Both the position numbers and the translations under genes were made by a program. From NCBI GenBank assembly GCA_025463515.1, contig JAODAQ010000054.1:33072-97071 (forward strand): a stretch of 64,000 nt of DNA. Reading direction: 5' to 3'. The notes under the pieces are model-generated. The model was not told the DNA's origin. It searched no databases and saw only the letters and a program-made list of their open reading frames with translations. Positions 1 through 8,409 of this stretch are shown one piece after another; within the stretch, counting starts at the first letter, position 1; the number at the start of each line of letters is the position of its first letter. This DNA comes from Rhodoglobus sp. GTDB lineage: Bacteria > Actinomycetota > Actinomycetes > Actinomycetales > Microbacteriaceae.

Positions 1-1
1 G

Positions 2-715
2 GTGGCCTCCGTCATCAAGGACGTCGAGGCGCACCTCGAGCCCGGCGGCGTCGCGCAGCTGCTCGGCAACTGGGAGTACGGATCACAGGACGGCCTGGCC
101 CGCGTCGAGCAGTGGGTGCGGTTCACGGGCCTCGACGCGTGGGTGGTCGAGCGCGAGCGGCAGGATGTCGAGCAGTACGCCGAGACCTGGATCCGGGACG
201 GCGGCACGCGCTCCGGGGCGGAGTTCGACAGGCTGTACGGCGCGTGGCTCGACGACTTCGCGGCGCGCGGGGTCACGCACGTCGGCTTCGGCTACGTGAC
301 TCTTCGCCGGCCGGTCACGGGCGCCCCGACGCTGCGGCGGTTCGAGGTGCTCGACGGCCCGATCGCCGGCGCACCGGATGTCTCGGCCCTCCTCACCGCG
401 CACGACTGGCTGCGCGATCGCGACCTGCTCGCCGAGTCGCTCACCGTGGCGCCGGATGTGACGGAGCAACGGCACTACTGGCCAGGGGACGAGCATCCGA
501 CAGTCATGGATCTCCGCCAGGGATCGGGCTTCGCCCGCACCGTCCCGCTCGGGACGGCGCTCGCCGCGGTCGTGGGCGCGTGCGACGGCAGCCTGCCGCT
601 CGGTGCCATCTGCGACGCCGTCGCCCAGCTGCTCGAGGTCGATGCCGCGGAGCTCACGGCCGAGGTGCTGCCGCAGGTGCGCGAGCTCGTGCTGACCGGG
701 CTGCTGCTGCCCTAG
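2..715 (+). CDS. Methyltransferase-like protein, C-terminal part (5' truncated by window edge)
   Basis: This is an open frame of 237 residues that runs in from the left edge. The GTG at position 2 may be internal, so I treat the gene as 5'-partial. The end of the protein, with the LPLGAICDAVAQLL and VRELVLTGLLLP segments, resembles the C-terminal region of actinobacterial DUF7059/N5-glutamine-methyltransferase-like proteins. The SAM-binding part would lie outside the window. The stop codon interlocks with the stop of the convergent gene in a shared CTAG. Confidence 0.6.
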   Translation: MASVIKDVEAHLEPGGVAQLLGNWEYGSQDGLARVEQWVRFTGLDAWVVERERQDVEQYAETWIRDGGTRSGAEFDRLYGAWLDDFAARGVTHVGFGYVTLRRPVTGAPTLRRFEVLDGPIAGAPDVSALLTAHDWLRDRDLLAESLTVAPDVTEQRHYWPGDEHPTVMDLRQGSGFARTVPLGTALAAVVGACDGSLPLGAICDAVAQLLEVDAAELTAEVLPQVRELVLTGLLLP

Positions 716-1269
716 CGCGGGTCGCGCCCCGTGAGGGCGAGCAGCCGCTGCTGCAGGGGAGCATCGTCGGGCAGCGGCACCGGTGCCGCGTACAGGCCGC
801 TCGCGGCGAGGGTGTCCTTCTGGGGCTCGAACACCGTCCAGACCGCCTCGACGATCTCAGCGTCGAGCTCCTCGTCGGCGCCGATGGCACGGGCGAGGTC
901 CCAGGTGTGGATCGCGACGTCGGCGACCTGCTCCCGGAGGTAGTCGGCCATCGTCACGGTGTCGTAGGAGAGCTGCACGCGCGTGTCGGGCGTCGTCGCC
1001 ATCCACGCTGCGTTCGCGGCGAAGGCGTACAGGTCCCATTCCTCGCGCAGGTTCTCGCGCAGCGGCTGGATGTCTTTCTTGGCGCTCGTGATGCTCTGCC
1101 CGGCCAGCAGGTAGGGCACCCACTGCTGCTCCTCGATCACGTGGGAGACGAGGTCGCGCACGCTCCACTCGTCGTCGGGTGTCGGTGCGTCCCAGTCGGT
1201 GACGGCGGCGATGCGCCGCGAGAACTCGCCCTGCACGCGCTTCTGCAGTGACAGCCAGTCGTACTCCAT
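712..1269 (-). CDS. DinB/mycothiol-dependent maleylpyruvate isomerase-type (TIGR03086-like) protein
   Basis: The 185-residue protein has the WSVRDLVSHV motif near residue 45 and an IHTWDLARA motif near residue 130. These carry the histidines that bind metal in the four-helix DinB/MDMPI fold. Family members act as thiol-dependent or metal-dependent enzymes of uncertain substrate. I chose the ATG at 1269 because GGAGGA lies six bases upstream; the frame stays open further upstream but has no ribosome site there. Substrate cannot be predicted. It is convergent with the methyltransferase-like gene and divergent from the phosphoesterase gene. Confidence 0.75.
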   Translation of the reverse strand: MEYDWLSLQKRVQGEFSRRIAAVTDWDAPTPDDEWSVRDLVSHVIEEQQWVPYLLAGQSITSAKKDIQPLRENLREEWDLYAFAANAAWMATTPDTRVQLSYDTVTMADYLREQVADVAIHTWDLARAIGADEELDAEIVEAVWTVFEPQKDTLAASGLYAAPVPLPDDAPLQQRLLALTGRDPR

Positions 1270-1346
1270 CGATGTCCTCCCAGACGATTGATCCGAGGGT
1301 AGCAACAGGGCGTCGTCGCGGCAGATTCCCGCGTTAAAGTTGCCTC

Positions 1347-3074
1347 GTGGCGAAACCATCGAAAGACGAGCCGGCCAAGCCCTCCCGCAGGCGCTTCCTG
1401 CAGACCACGGCGGCCGCCGGGCTGGGCGGCTTCGCCGCCGGTGCGGCCGTCGTCGCCGGGATCGACGGCGCCGTCAACTCCGCCAAGCCGGTCGCGGGCT
1501 TCGACCCGCTCGAGCCGCGCAGCGAGCCGGGGTTCGACCACGTGGTCGTGATGATGTTCGAGAACCGCTCGTTCGACAACATCCTCGGCTACCTCTACAC
1601 CGACGCCGAACTGCCCGAGGGCCAGACCTTCGACGGCCTCAACCAGGGCGACTACTCCAACGTGGGGCCGGCGGGCGAGGTGATTCCCGCGCACGTGTAC
1701 ATCGGCGAGACCGATGCCGTCATGCGCCACCCCTCGCCAGACCCCGGCGAGCACTACCCGCACGTCAACACCCAGGTCTTCGGCATCGTCGACCCCGAGT
1801 CGAACGCCGACCTGTTCTCGAACGAGCTGCGCGAGCCGTACAACGCACCGGTGAAGGACTCGAGGCCCGACATGTCCGGCTTCGTGAAGGACTACGTCGT
1901 CAACTGGCGCGAGCTCAAGAAGGGCGCCGAGCCGGTCTACGACGACTACCGCGTCGTTATGGGCAGCTTCTCCACCGAGATGCTGCCGGTGTTCTCGGCG
2001 ATCGCCAAGGGCTTCGCGGTGTACGACGCCTGGCATGCTGGCGTGCCGTCCCAGACGTTCTGCAACCGATCCTTCTTCCACGCGTCCACCTCGCACGGCT
2101 TCGTGACCAACAAGGACGGCGGCGGCTACGACAAGTGGATCGACGCGCCGGCCGCCCCCACGATCTTCAACCGCCTCCAGGATGCCGGGCTCACCTGGCG
2201 CGTGTACTACGACGCCCAGCAGATGGTGTCGTTCACCGGGATGCTCCACGCCGCAGTCCTCGAGCCGTACTGGAAGAGCAACTTCCGCAGCATGGAGCAG
2301 TTCCACGACGACGTGAAGAACGGCACCCTGCCCGAGTACGCCTTCATCGAGCCGCGGATGGTCTTCAACCACAACGACATGCACCCGCCGTTCGGCACTC
2401 TGCGCGAGGGGGAGTACGAGGGGCAGAAGGTCTACAACTCGGCACTCTCCGACGTGCGCGCGGGGGAGGCACTGCTGCACTCCGTGTACACCTCGCTGCG
2501 CGGGGCGAAGTCTGCACAGGGGTCGAACGCGCTCAATACGGCGTTCGTCGTGACCTTCGACGAGCACGGCGGCACCTACGACCACGTGCCGCCGCCCAGC
2601 GCGGTTCCGCCCGAGTCGGGCGCTCCGTCCGGCGAGATGGGCTTCACCTTCGACCGGCTCGGCTGCCGCGTTCCCGCCATCGTCGTGAGCGCGTACACCG
2701 CGGCCGGCTCGATCGTGCACGACGAGATGCACCACGGGTCGATCATCTCGACGCTCAACCGCCTCCACGGCCTCGAGCCGCTCACGCGCCGGGATGCCAC
2801 GGCGAACAACGTCTTCAACGCGATAAACCTGACCACGCCGAGGCAGCCGTACGAGTGGCCGTCCACGCACCCGCAGTACACGCCCCCGAACCCGGAGGCG
2901 GTGCCCGCGCCGCACGAGGAGCACAAGCACCGCCCGCTCAGCGCACCCGCGGAGGGGCTCCTCGGCCTGCTGCTGGCCAAGTACGAGCCGAAACGGGACG
3001 TGCCGAAGACCTTCGGCGACGCCTACGACGTGCTCGTGAAGCACGGCAAGGGCTTGTTCGGAGACCGCGACTAG
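1347..3074 (+). CDS. Tat-exported phosphoesterase / phospholipase C-acid phosphatase family
   Basis: The 575-residue protein starts with a twin-arginine signal (SRRRFLQTTAAAG, residues 13-25) followed by an alanine/glycine-rich hydrophobic stretch, so it should be exported folded by Tat. The mature part has the family signatures FENRSFDNILGY near residue 72 and DEHGGTYDHVPPP near residue 410. These provide metal-binding residues of the phospholipase C/AcpA phosphoesterases, which hydrolyse phosphodiesters or phosphomonoesters outside the membrane. The GTG start has TAAAGT six bases upstream (1335-1340) and no ribosome site, suggesting a leaderless mRNA. Whether lipids or soluble phosphates are the substrate cannot be told. 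Confidence 0.85.
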   Translation: MAKPSKDEPAKPSRRRFLQTTAAAGLGGFAAGAAVVAGIDGAVNSAKPVAGFDPLEPRSEPGFDHVVVMMFENRSFDNILGYLYTDAELPEGQTFDGLNQGDYSNVGPAGEVIPAHVYIGETDAVMRHPSPDPGEHYPHVNTQVFGIVDPESNADLFSNELREPYNAPVKDSRPDMSGFVKDYVVNWRELKKGAEPVYDDYRVVMGSFSTEMLPVFSAIAKGFAVYDAWHAGVPSQTFCNRSFFHASTSHGFVTNKDGGGYDKWIDAPAAPTIFNRLQDAGLTWRVYYDAQQMVSFTGMLHAAVLEPYWKSNFRSMEQFHDDVKNGTLPEYAFIEPRMVFNHNDMHPPFGTLREGEYEGQKVYNSALSDVRAGEALLHSVYTSLRGAKSAQGSNALNTAFVVTFDEHGGTYDHVPPPSAVPPESGAPSGEMGFTFDRLGCRVPAIVVSAYTAAGSIVHDEMHHGSIISTLNRLHGLEPLTRRDATANNVFNAINLTTPRQPYEWPSTHPQYTPPNPEAVPAPHEEHKHRPLSAPAEGLLGLLLAKYEPKRDVPKTFGDAYDVLVKHGKGLFGDRD

Positions 3075-3138
3075 AGTCCACAGGCGCCGCTCACAGTTCT
3101 CACATCTTTCATCGAGCCGATCGAGAGATACTGGCGGA

Positions 3139-3546
3139 ATGCGCGCGCGACGATACCTCCTCACAGGGATCGCCGCGATCTATTTCGGGGCGCTCATCGG
3201 CCTGACCTTCGTGCCGGGCTCGGCGTCCAACCGGGCGCTCTGGGTCTGGCCGTTCGTGGCGTTCGTGCCCGTCGGCATCCTTCTGCTCCTCCTGCTCGGC
3301 CGCCGTCGCTGGTGGGCCGCCATCGGGTTCGCGGTGCTCGGTTCTGCGTGGATCGAGGCCGCCCAGTCCGTGTGGATGCCCGTGGGCTACGCCGAGGTCT
3401 GGGACATCGTCTGGGCGAGCTCGGGCGCGATCGCGGGCGTGCTCGTCGCGGGCATCCTCACCTCGATCAAGGTCCGTTCCATGCGTGTACATGAACCTCA
3501 CAGGATCGTCGCGCAGGCTGGACGCAGGGAAATACCCCAGGACTGA
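3139..3546 (+). CDS. VanZ-like membrane protein
   Basis: The protein has 135 residues with about four hydrophobic helices (roughly 7-27, 35-53, 60-78 and 93-112) and the VanZ-type features FVPGSASN after helix 1 and WIEAAQSVW in the third helix. VanZ-family proteins are small integral membrane proteins; one confers low-level teicoplanin resistance, but most have no known role. A GATACT box ends six bases before the ATG, consistent with leaderless transcription. The C-terminal tail after residue 115 is basic and probably cytoplasmic. Confidence 0.7.
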   Translation: MRARRYLLTGIAAIYFGALIGLTFVPGSASNRALWVWPFVAFVPVGILLLLLLGRRRWWAAIGFAVLGSAWIEAAQSVWMPVGYAEVWDIVWASSGAIAGVLVAGILTSIKVRSMRVHEPHRIVAQAGRREIPQD

Positions 3547-3596
3547 GCAAGCGCCGGCGTGAATTACCGCCGGGATGACGCTTCCTTCGTGAGTCC

Positions 3597-4376
3597 GTGC
3601 AGCACCACCCGGTGCCAGACCCAACCCGATGTGCCGTTGTTGCACGTGCCTGCTGTGCCTATCGCGCGGGGCGCCCAGTTCGAAAGTCAGTCGCTTTGCT
3701 TACCTCTCCACGTTTGTCGTTCCCGTCCGCCCGCCCGCTCTCGGAGCCCCGCCTCATCGGCTTCCTCAACGCCAACCGGCGCCTGCTGGTCATGACCGCC
3801 GTGGTGGCCACCGGGCTGCTCACGAGCGTCCCGTCGCTGCCCGCCCAGGCCGAGGCGCTGCTCAACCCGCCGCCCGCACCCGTCGTCCTGCAGTCGTTCA
3901 CCGCCCCGGCCGCCGTCGAGGCGCCCGTCGTGCGCGACGGCTTCAGCATCTCCACGTACTCGGTAGTGCAGTGGCCAGTGCCCGTGGGCACCCCCATCAG
4001 CAGCGGTTTCGGCCTGCGCGAGTGCGACGGCTGCAGCACGGACCACACGGGAACCGACTTCAACCCCGGCAACGGCTTCGCGATCCCCGCGATCGCGGAC
4101 GGCGTCGTGACCGAGGCGGGCTGGGACTCGACCGGCTACGGCAACAAGGTAGTGATCCAGCACAACATCGACGGCCAGATCGTCTCGACCCTCTACGCGC
4201 ACATGCAGGACGACTCGATCGCCGTCACCGTCGGCCAGGTCATCACGCGCGGCACCATCCTCGGCCTCGTCGGCGAGACGGGCGAGGCCACCGGCCCGCA
4301 CCTGCACTTCAGCGTCATCATCGACGGCACCATGGTCGACCCGTACCCGTGGCTGCTGTCGCACGTGAATGTGTGA
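3597..4376 (+). CDS. M23 family (LytM/lysostaphin-type) secreted peptidase
   Basis: The C-terminal half is an M23 zinc endopeptidase domain. HTGTDF gives the first His and Asp ligands (near residue 151), YAHM contributes a catalytic-site His, and the HLHF motif (near residue 239) holds the last ligand. Such enzymes cut peptide cross-links in peptidoglycan. The N-terminal region contains a hydrophobic segment (near residues 65-85) ending AQAEA, which reads as a signal peptide. The start is uncertain: the GTG at 3597 gives a long, cysteine-containing leader, while a TTG near 3690 or the ATG at 3793 would give a more normal signal peptide. A strong hairpin follows the stop. Confidence 0.8.
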   Translation: MQHHPVPDPTRCAVVARACCAYRAGRPVRKSVALLTSPRLSFPSARPLSEPRLIGFLNANRRLLVMTAVVATGLLTSVPSLPAQAEALLNPPPAPVVLQSFTAPAAVEAPVVRDGFSISTYSVVQWPVPVGTPISSGFGLRECDGCSTDHTGTDFNPGNGFAIPAIADGVVTEAGWDSTGYGNKVVIQHNIDGQIVSTLYAHMQDDSIAVTVGQVITRGTILGLVGETGEATGPHLHFSVIIDGTMVDPYPWLLSHVNV

Positions 4377-4380
4377 GTTG

Positions 4381-4407
4381 AACAGAGCCTGATTCTCAGG
4401 TTCTGTT
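4381..4407. terminator. 12-bp-arm hairpin after the M23 peptidase gene, overlapping the next promoter
   Basis: The arms AACAGAGCCTGA and TCAGGTTCTGTT pair over 12 bases with one G-U and a TTC loop. It lies five bases after the M23 stop codon and could end that transcript, though no clear T-run follows. It also sits just upstream of TAGGCT (4410-4415), the likely -10 of the next gene, so it covers that promoter's -35 region and could instead be an operator. Confidence 0.5.
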
Positions 4408-4421
4408 CCTAGGCTTCCGCC

Positions 4422-4991
4422 ATGGGACTCTTCGATCGACTCTTCGGATCCGAACAGCAGAACACACAGCCGCCGCCCGCGCGGGCGCGCACGACGGACG
4501 AGATCGCCGTCGAGCGCTACCGGTACCTCCTGCGCACAGCCCCGCCCGAGACGCTCGAGCAGGTGCACGCCGAGGCCTTCGCCAAGCTCACCGACGAGCA
4601 GCGCACGCTCGTCTACCAGGAGCTCTCGCAGTCCGGCGAGCAGCCCAAGGGCACGGATGCCGCATCCCTCGCCCAGGCCGCGACCCGCTCCGAGCTCCGC
4701 CAGCCCGGCACCCTCGAGCGGTCGTTCCAGGGCCCGAGCTTCGGCGCGATGGTCGGCAGCTCCCTCCTCGGCACGGTCGCCGGCTACGTGATCGGGTCGG
4801 CCATCGTCTCGGCCTTCCTCCCGACGGACATGGGCGGCACGGATGCCTCGGCCGACGGCTCTTCGGACGCCTCCGCCGATTCGGCCGATGCGGGCGCCTC
4901 GGCTGACTCGTCCGGCGGCGACTCGGGCTTCGGCGACTTCGGCGGCGGGGGTGACTTCGGCGGCGGCGATTTCGGCGGCGGCGACTTCTAG
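4422..4991 (+). CDS. Membrane-associated protein of unknown function with Gly/Asp/Phe-repeat tail
   Basis: I do not recognise a defined family. The 189-residue protein has a charged N-terminal helical region (residues 1-95), one hydrophobic glycine-rich helix (about 105-130: MVGSSLLGTVAGYVIGSAIV), an acidic Ala/Ser/Asp linker, and a tail of repeated GGGDF units ending in F. Similar actinobacterial proteins are sometimes labelled cation-transporting ATPase, but no P-type ATPase motif is present, so I do not adopt that name. TAGGCT six bases before the ATG suggests a leaderless mRNA. Confidence 0.6.
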   Translation: MGLFDRLFGSEQQNTQPPPARARTTDEIAVERYRYLLRTAPPETLEQVHAEAFAKLTDEQRTLVYQELSQSGEQPKGTDAASLAQAATRSELRQPGTLERSFQGPSFGAMVGSSLLGTVAGYVIGSAIVSAFLPTDMGGTDASADGSSDASADSADAGASADSSGGDSGFGDFGGGGDFGGGDFGGGDF

Positions 4992-5066
4992 CCGCGGCTC
5001 GGCGACCCGCAGCCGACCGCGGCGCGCCAACCGCACCGTGCGCGGCAGGTCCCTTACCCTCGACCG

Positions 5067-5900
5067 GTGACTGACGACCGGTATGGCAGCGATGTCCTCG
5101 CGGGGTTCCGCCAGCAGCGCGGCCCCGCTCCCGTTCCGGCCCTGGAGGTCGAGAAGGGCCTCGTGCTCGAGGAGACCGGCACCGGTTTCGTGGGCGCGAT
5201 CATCGCCTACGCGAACGGCCTCATCGAGCTGGAGGACCGCAAGGGCTCCGTGCGCACCTTCTCGCTCGGGGCGGGATTCCTCGTCGACGGCAAGGCCGTC
5301 AAGCTCGTCAAGCCGACCCCCGGCGCCGCTCCCGCCCTGCGCAGCGCGTCTGGCTCCGTGGCTGTCACGGACCACACCGCGCGTGTCGCGCTGCCCAGCC
5401 GCATCTTCGTGGAGGGCCGCCACGACGCCGAGCTCGTGGAGAAGGTCTGGGGCCACGACCTGCGCGTCGAGGGTGTCGTCGTCGAGTACCTCGGGGGCGT
5501 GGACGACCTGGAGGCGCTCCTGAAGGAGTTCGGGCCGAGCCCGGAGAAGAAGGTCGGTGTACTCGTCGACCACCTCGTGACCGGGTCGAAGGAGAGCCGT
5601 ATCGCCGAGGCGGTCGGCCGCGGGCCGTATCGCGACGATGTGCTCGTGGTCGGGCATCCGTTCATCGATGTCTGGCAGGCGGTCAAGCCGCAGCGCCTCG
5701 GGCTCGCGGCGTGGCCGGTGATCCCGCGCGGTACCGAGTGGAAGCACGGCATCTGCGCCGCGCTCGGCTGGCCGCACGAGGACCAGGCGGACATCGCGCG
5801 CGCCTGGCAGCACATCCTCGGCAGGGTCGACAGCTACGCGGACCTGGAACCCGAACTGCTCGGCCGGGTCGAGCAGCTTATCGACTTCGTCACGGCCTAG
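5067..5900 (+). CDS. DUF3097 family protein
   Basis: The 277-residue protein matches the actinobacterial DUF3097 family in length and in its blocks RIFVEGRHDAELVEKVWG (near residue 112), VGVLVDHLVTGSKESRI (near 167) and FIDVWQAVKP (near 205). The VEGxxD followed by later DHL and VGHPFID blocks resemble the layout of a Toprim fold. A nucleic-acid-related role is an inference from that resemblance, not established. The GTG start has TACCCT exactly six bases upstream and no ribosome-binding site. Confidence 0.8.
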   Translation: MTDDRYGSDVLAGFRQQRGPAPVPALEVEKGLVLEETGTGFVGAIIAYANGLIELEDRKGSVRTFSLGAGFLVDGKAVKLVKPTPGAAPALRSASGSVAVTDHTARVALPSRIFVEGRHDAELVEKVWGHDLRVEGVVVEYLGGVDDLEALLKEFGPSPEKKVGVLVDHLVTGSKESRIAEAVGRGPYRDDVLVVGHPFIDVWQAVKPQRLGLAAWPVIPRGTEWKHGICAALGWPHEDQADIARAWQHILGRVDSYADLEPELLGRVEQLIDFVTA

Positions 5901-5962
5901 ACGCACCAAACTCTCAGCACAACCCCTGAAAACATCCAGAGGCGCGACGTACGGTCGAAGGG

Positions 5963-7465
5963 ATGGACGACTACCGCTCAGCCCCCGCGGACCACCCCCA
6001 GGTGCACTTCCCTGCGGGGCGCCAGTTCGCGCTCACGTGGGGCATCCCCGACGACTTCGGGGGCATGACCAGCGCTCTCCTGCACCGGTCGCGCGCGATC
6101 GTCCGGCTCGCGGGCCAGCCCGTCGACCTCCTGACGTTCGACGCCCGGCCCGACTACCCCTCCGTCGACCGCGACCTGCGCGATCGCGGCGAGCTCATCG
6201 ACGGCGTGACGCTCATCAACCTCTGGGACTGGTTCCGCGAGCACGACCTGCCGACGGATGCCCCGGGCTCCCTCAACCTCGAGAAGCACCCGTTCACCCC
6301 GCTGGGCGCCGACCAGGCCCACGTGTCGACGTGGCGCGGCGACCGCGAGCTCAGCCGCGCGCGAGTGGACGGTGGTACGACCCTCCAGGTCGACTACTAC
6401 CGCGAGGACGGCACGCTGCTCGCGAGCGACCGCCGCGATGTCGACCAGGAGGGCGCCGCCGGCAAGCGCGCCGTCGTGCTGTGCGACCGCCAGGGCCGGC
6501 CTGTGCGCTCGTGGAGCGGCGTCTGGGCCTTCTACCGGTACTGGCTAGATGCACTCCGGCAGCGCGAGCCGTCGTTCATGATCGTCGACTCGAAGCCCGT
6601 CGCGGCCTTCATGGCCACCTACAAGCGCAAGCGCGCCGTGGTCGTGCACGTCGTCCACAGCTCGCACCTCGCCGAGGACGACACCGAGAGTGCGCGCCTC
6701 AAGGCCAGTCGCCGGCCGGTGTTCGAGAACCTCGACGGCTACGACGCCGTGGTATTGCTCACGCAGCGGCAGAAGGCGGATGTCGAGCGCCTCGCCGGAG
6801 TCCGCGACAATGTCGTGGTCATCGGCAACGGGCGCGAGCTGCCCACCGTCAGCAAGCAGGAGCCGCGGGCGGTCGGCGACGGGATCATGCTCGCGTCGCT
6901 CACGACGCGCAAGCGCGTCGACCACGCCGTGCGTGCTGTCTCGCGAGCCGCGGTCGGGCATCCGGAGCTCTCGCTCGATGTGTACGGCGACGGCCCCGAC
7001 CGCGACCACGTTGCGGCGACGGTCGCCGAGCTCGACGCGCCGGTGCGGCTGCGCGGCCACGTCCCGGACGCGCGGGAGCTCCTCGGCAGCGCCTCGTTCC
7101 TCCTGCTCACGAGCACCTCGGAGGGGCTGCCTCTCGTTCTCGTCGAGTCGATGGCGGTGGGGTGCATCCCGATCGCCTACGACATCCCCTACGGGCCGGC
7201 CGACGTGATCCAGCCGGGCCGCAACGGCTATCTCGTGCCCGGCGGCGACCCGGACGCGGTGGCCCGCGCCATCGACGACCTCCTCGCGCTCAGCCCGCGC
7301 CAGGTGGCACGGCTTCGGCGGCACGCCCGCCGGTCGGCGCAGCAGTTCTCCGACCTCGCGATCACCCGCCTGTGGAGCCGTGAGCTGCGCGCCGCCGCCG
7401 CGCGGAAGGCCGCCGCATGGGCGTCGTCGTCCCAGCAGCAGGCGTCCGAGCAGCAGGTGGGCTAG
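5963..7465 (+). CDS. GT-B glycosyltransferase (family 4-like, poly(glycerol-phosphate) glucosyltransferase-type)
   Basis: The 500-residue protein has a two-domain GT-B layout. The N-terminal domain begins after FALTWGIPDDFGGM, and the C-terminal donor domain carries STSEGLPLVLVESMAVG near residue 390, with the E-x7-E pair that binds the nucleotide-sugar. The closest functional group I recognise is TagE-like glucosyltransferases acting on teichoic or other wall glycopolymers, but the acceptor cannot be assigned. TACGGT lies seven bases before the ATG. The end is Gln/Ser-rich, and its TAG stop interlocks with the convergent gene's stop in CTAG. Confidence 0.8.
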   Translation: MDDYRSAPADHPQVHFPAGRQFALTWGIPDDFGGMTSALLHRSRAIVRLAGQPVDLLTFDARPDYPSVDRDLRDRGELIDGVTLINLWDWFREHDLPTDAPGSLNLEKHPFTPLGADQAHVSTWRGDRELSRARVDGGTTLQVDYYREDGTLLASDRRDVDQEGAAGKRAVVLCDRQGRPVRSWSGVWAFYRYWLDALRQREPSFMIVDSKPVAAFMATYKRKRAVVVHVVHSSHLAEDDTESARLKASRRPVFENLDGYDAVVLLTQRQKADVERLAGVRDNVVVIGNGRELPTVSKQEPRAVGDGIMLASLTTRKRVDHAVRAVSRAAVGHPELSLDVYGDGPDRDHVAATVAELDAPVRLRGHVPDARELLGSASFLLLTSTSEGLPLVLVESMAVGCIPIAYDIPYGPADVIQPGRNGYLVPGGDPDAVARAIDDLLALSPRQVARLRRHARRSAQQFSDLAITRLWSRELRAAAARKAAAWASSSQQQASEQQVG

Positions 7466-7722
7466 CGGCGGGAGTACTCGCGGCGCACCATGCCCACGCA
7501 GTGGTCCCACGAGAGCGACTGCCCGACCTCGACGGCGCGGGCCAGATCCGGGCCGTAGAGGGCGACGAAGACCGCGCCCACGCGCTCCACGAAGCCCATG
7601 GTCTCCCGGGCGGCGAGGACCGCGTACAGGTCGTCGCGCACGATCGCGATCTGCGGCTCCGTCGAAGTGTTCTGATGCTGCGGCCGCCGGCGGCGCTCGC
7701 CGGTCTGCAGTGTGTCCGTCAT
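7462..7722 (-). CDS. Small conserved hypothetical protein
   Basis: The 86-residue cytosolic protein has a basic, disordered N-terminus (ERRRRPQHQ) followed by an alpha/beta segment with VRDDLYAVLAARETMGFVERVGAVF. No known motif is visible. The ATG at 7722 is supported by GAGGAG seven bases upstream. It is a single gene, convergent with the glycosyltransferase. Confidence 0.6.
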   Translation of the reverse strand: MTDTLQTGERRRRPQHQNTSTEPQIAIVRDDLYAVLAARETMGFVERVGAVFVALYGPDLARAVEVGQSLSWDHCVGMVRREYSRR

Positions 7723-7829
7723 GGGCAGCTCCTCACCGAGTTACCGAAATGGCCCCCGAACGGGGTTGGACTAGTCCATCATCGACAAACGATTTCGACC
7801 AGAGCTTGACAAGGTCGAGACTGGGCCCC

Positions 7830-8333
7830 ATGAGCGACCGGACGAAGACCATCACCTGGCAGGACCCGATGATCGGGGCGAAGGCCATGACCGCCCTGAG
7901 CGGGCTCGACTACATGCGCGCGCTGCTCGCGGGGGAGTATCCGCCGCCGCCCATCCTCGAGGTCATGAACCTGCACCTCGAGTCGGTCGAGGTGGGCACC
8001 GTGACGTTCACCGCGCAGCCCGACGAGTCCCACTACAACCCGATCGGCGCCGTCCACGGGGGTTTCGCGTGCACGGTGCTCGACTCGGTTGCCGGATGCG
8101 CCGTGCAGACGACCCTCCCGCTGGGCTTCGGCTACACCTCCCTCGAGATCAAGGTGAACTACCTCGCGGGCATCACCGCGACGACCGGGCCGCTCACGGC
8201 GGTGGGAACGGTCATCAAGCCGGGCAAGCGGGTGGCCTTCGCCGAGGGCGTGCTCACCGACTCGAGCGGCAAGGTGGTGGCGACGGCGAGCAGCACGCTG
8301 CTGGTCTTCCCGATCCCGCCCCAGGCGGGTTGA
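7830..8333 (+). CDS. PaaI-type hotdog-fold thioesterase
   Basis: The 167-residue protein has the hotdog signature NPIGAVHGGFACTVLDS near residue 70, with the conserved HGG(F) turn and catalytic-side Asp. It then has the LEIKVNYLAGI strand and a C-terminal ASSTLLVF strand. PaaI-like enzymes hydrolyse acyl- or aryl-CoA thioesters. The frame is open well upstream, but the ATG at 7830 begins the conserved part. The last codons run into a dispersed repeat: its TGA stop at 8331-8333 belongs to the repeat consensus. Confidence 0.8.
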   Translation: MSDRTKTITWQDPMIGAKAMTALSGLDYMRALLAGEYPPPPILEVMNLHLESVEVGTVTFTAQPDESHYNPIGAVHGGFACTVLDSVAGCAVQTTLPLGFGYTSLEIKVNYLAGITATTGPLTAVGTVIKPGKRVAFAEGVLTDSSGKVVATASSTLLVFPIPPQAG

Positions 8334-8360
8334 GTAGGCCGCCCGCGGCCGTATCGAACC
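8327..8360 (+). repeat. Dispersed palindromic repeat, copy A
   Basis: It starts GGTTGAGTA and ends TATCGAACC around a central GGCCGC-CC-GCGGCC hairpin. The same sequence recurs at 46370-46403 and, inverted, at 42256-42288, with a diverged copy at 46427-46463. This copy overlaps the end of the thioesterase gene and supplies its stop codon. Confidence 0.85.
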
Positions 8361-8409
8361 GGGGGTTACCCCGATACCGTCGGCGCATCTCCGGTGGCAT
8401 GGTTTAACC

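Noticed and set aside
1137..3164. A 675-codon minus-strand frame opposite the phosphoesterase gene
   Set aside because: It is a composition shadow of the real plus-strand gene; no domain, start signal or ribosome site was found.
3547..3700. A possible c-di-AMP or other riboswitch before the M23 peptidase gene
   Set aside because: Wall-hydrolase genes in actinobacteria often have such elements, but I could not match the conserved ydaO blocks in this sequence.
4422..4991. Naming the Gly-rich-tail protein a cation-transporting ATPase
   Set aside because: No DKTG phosphorylation motif, no ATP-binding domain and only one membrane helix are present.
7806..7811. TTGACA as a -35 box for the PaaI thioesterase gene
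   Set aside because: A 17-bp spacer would place the -10 box on the ATG itself, and no good -10 lies at a workable distance.
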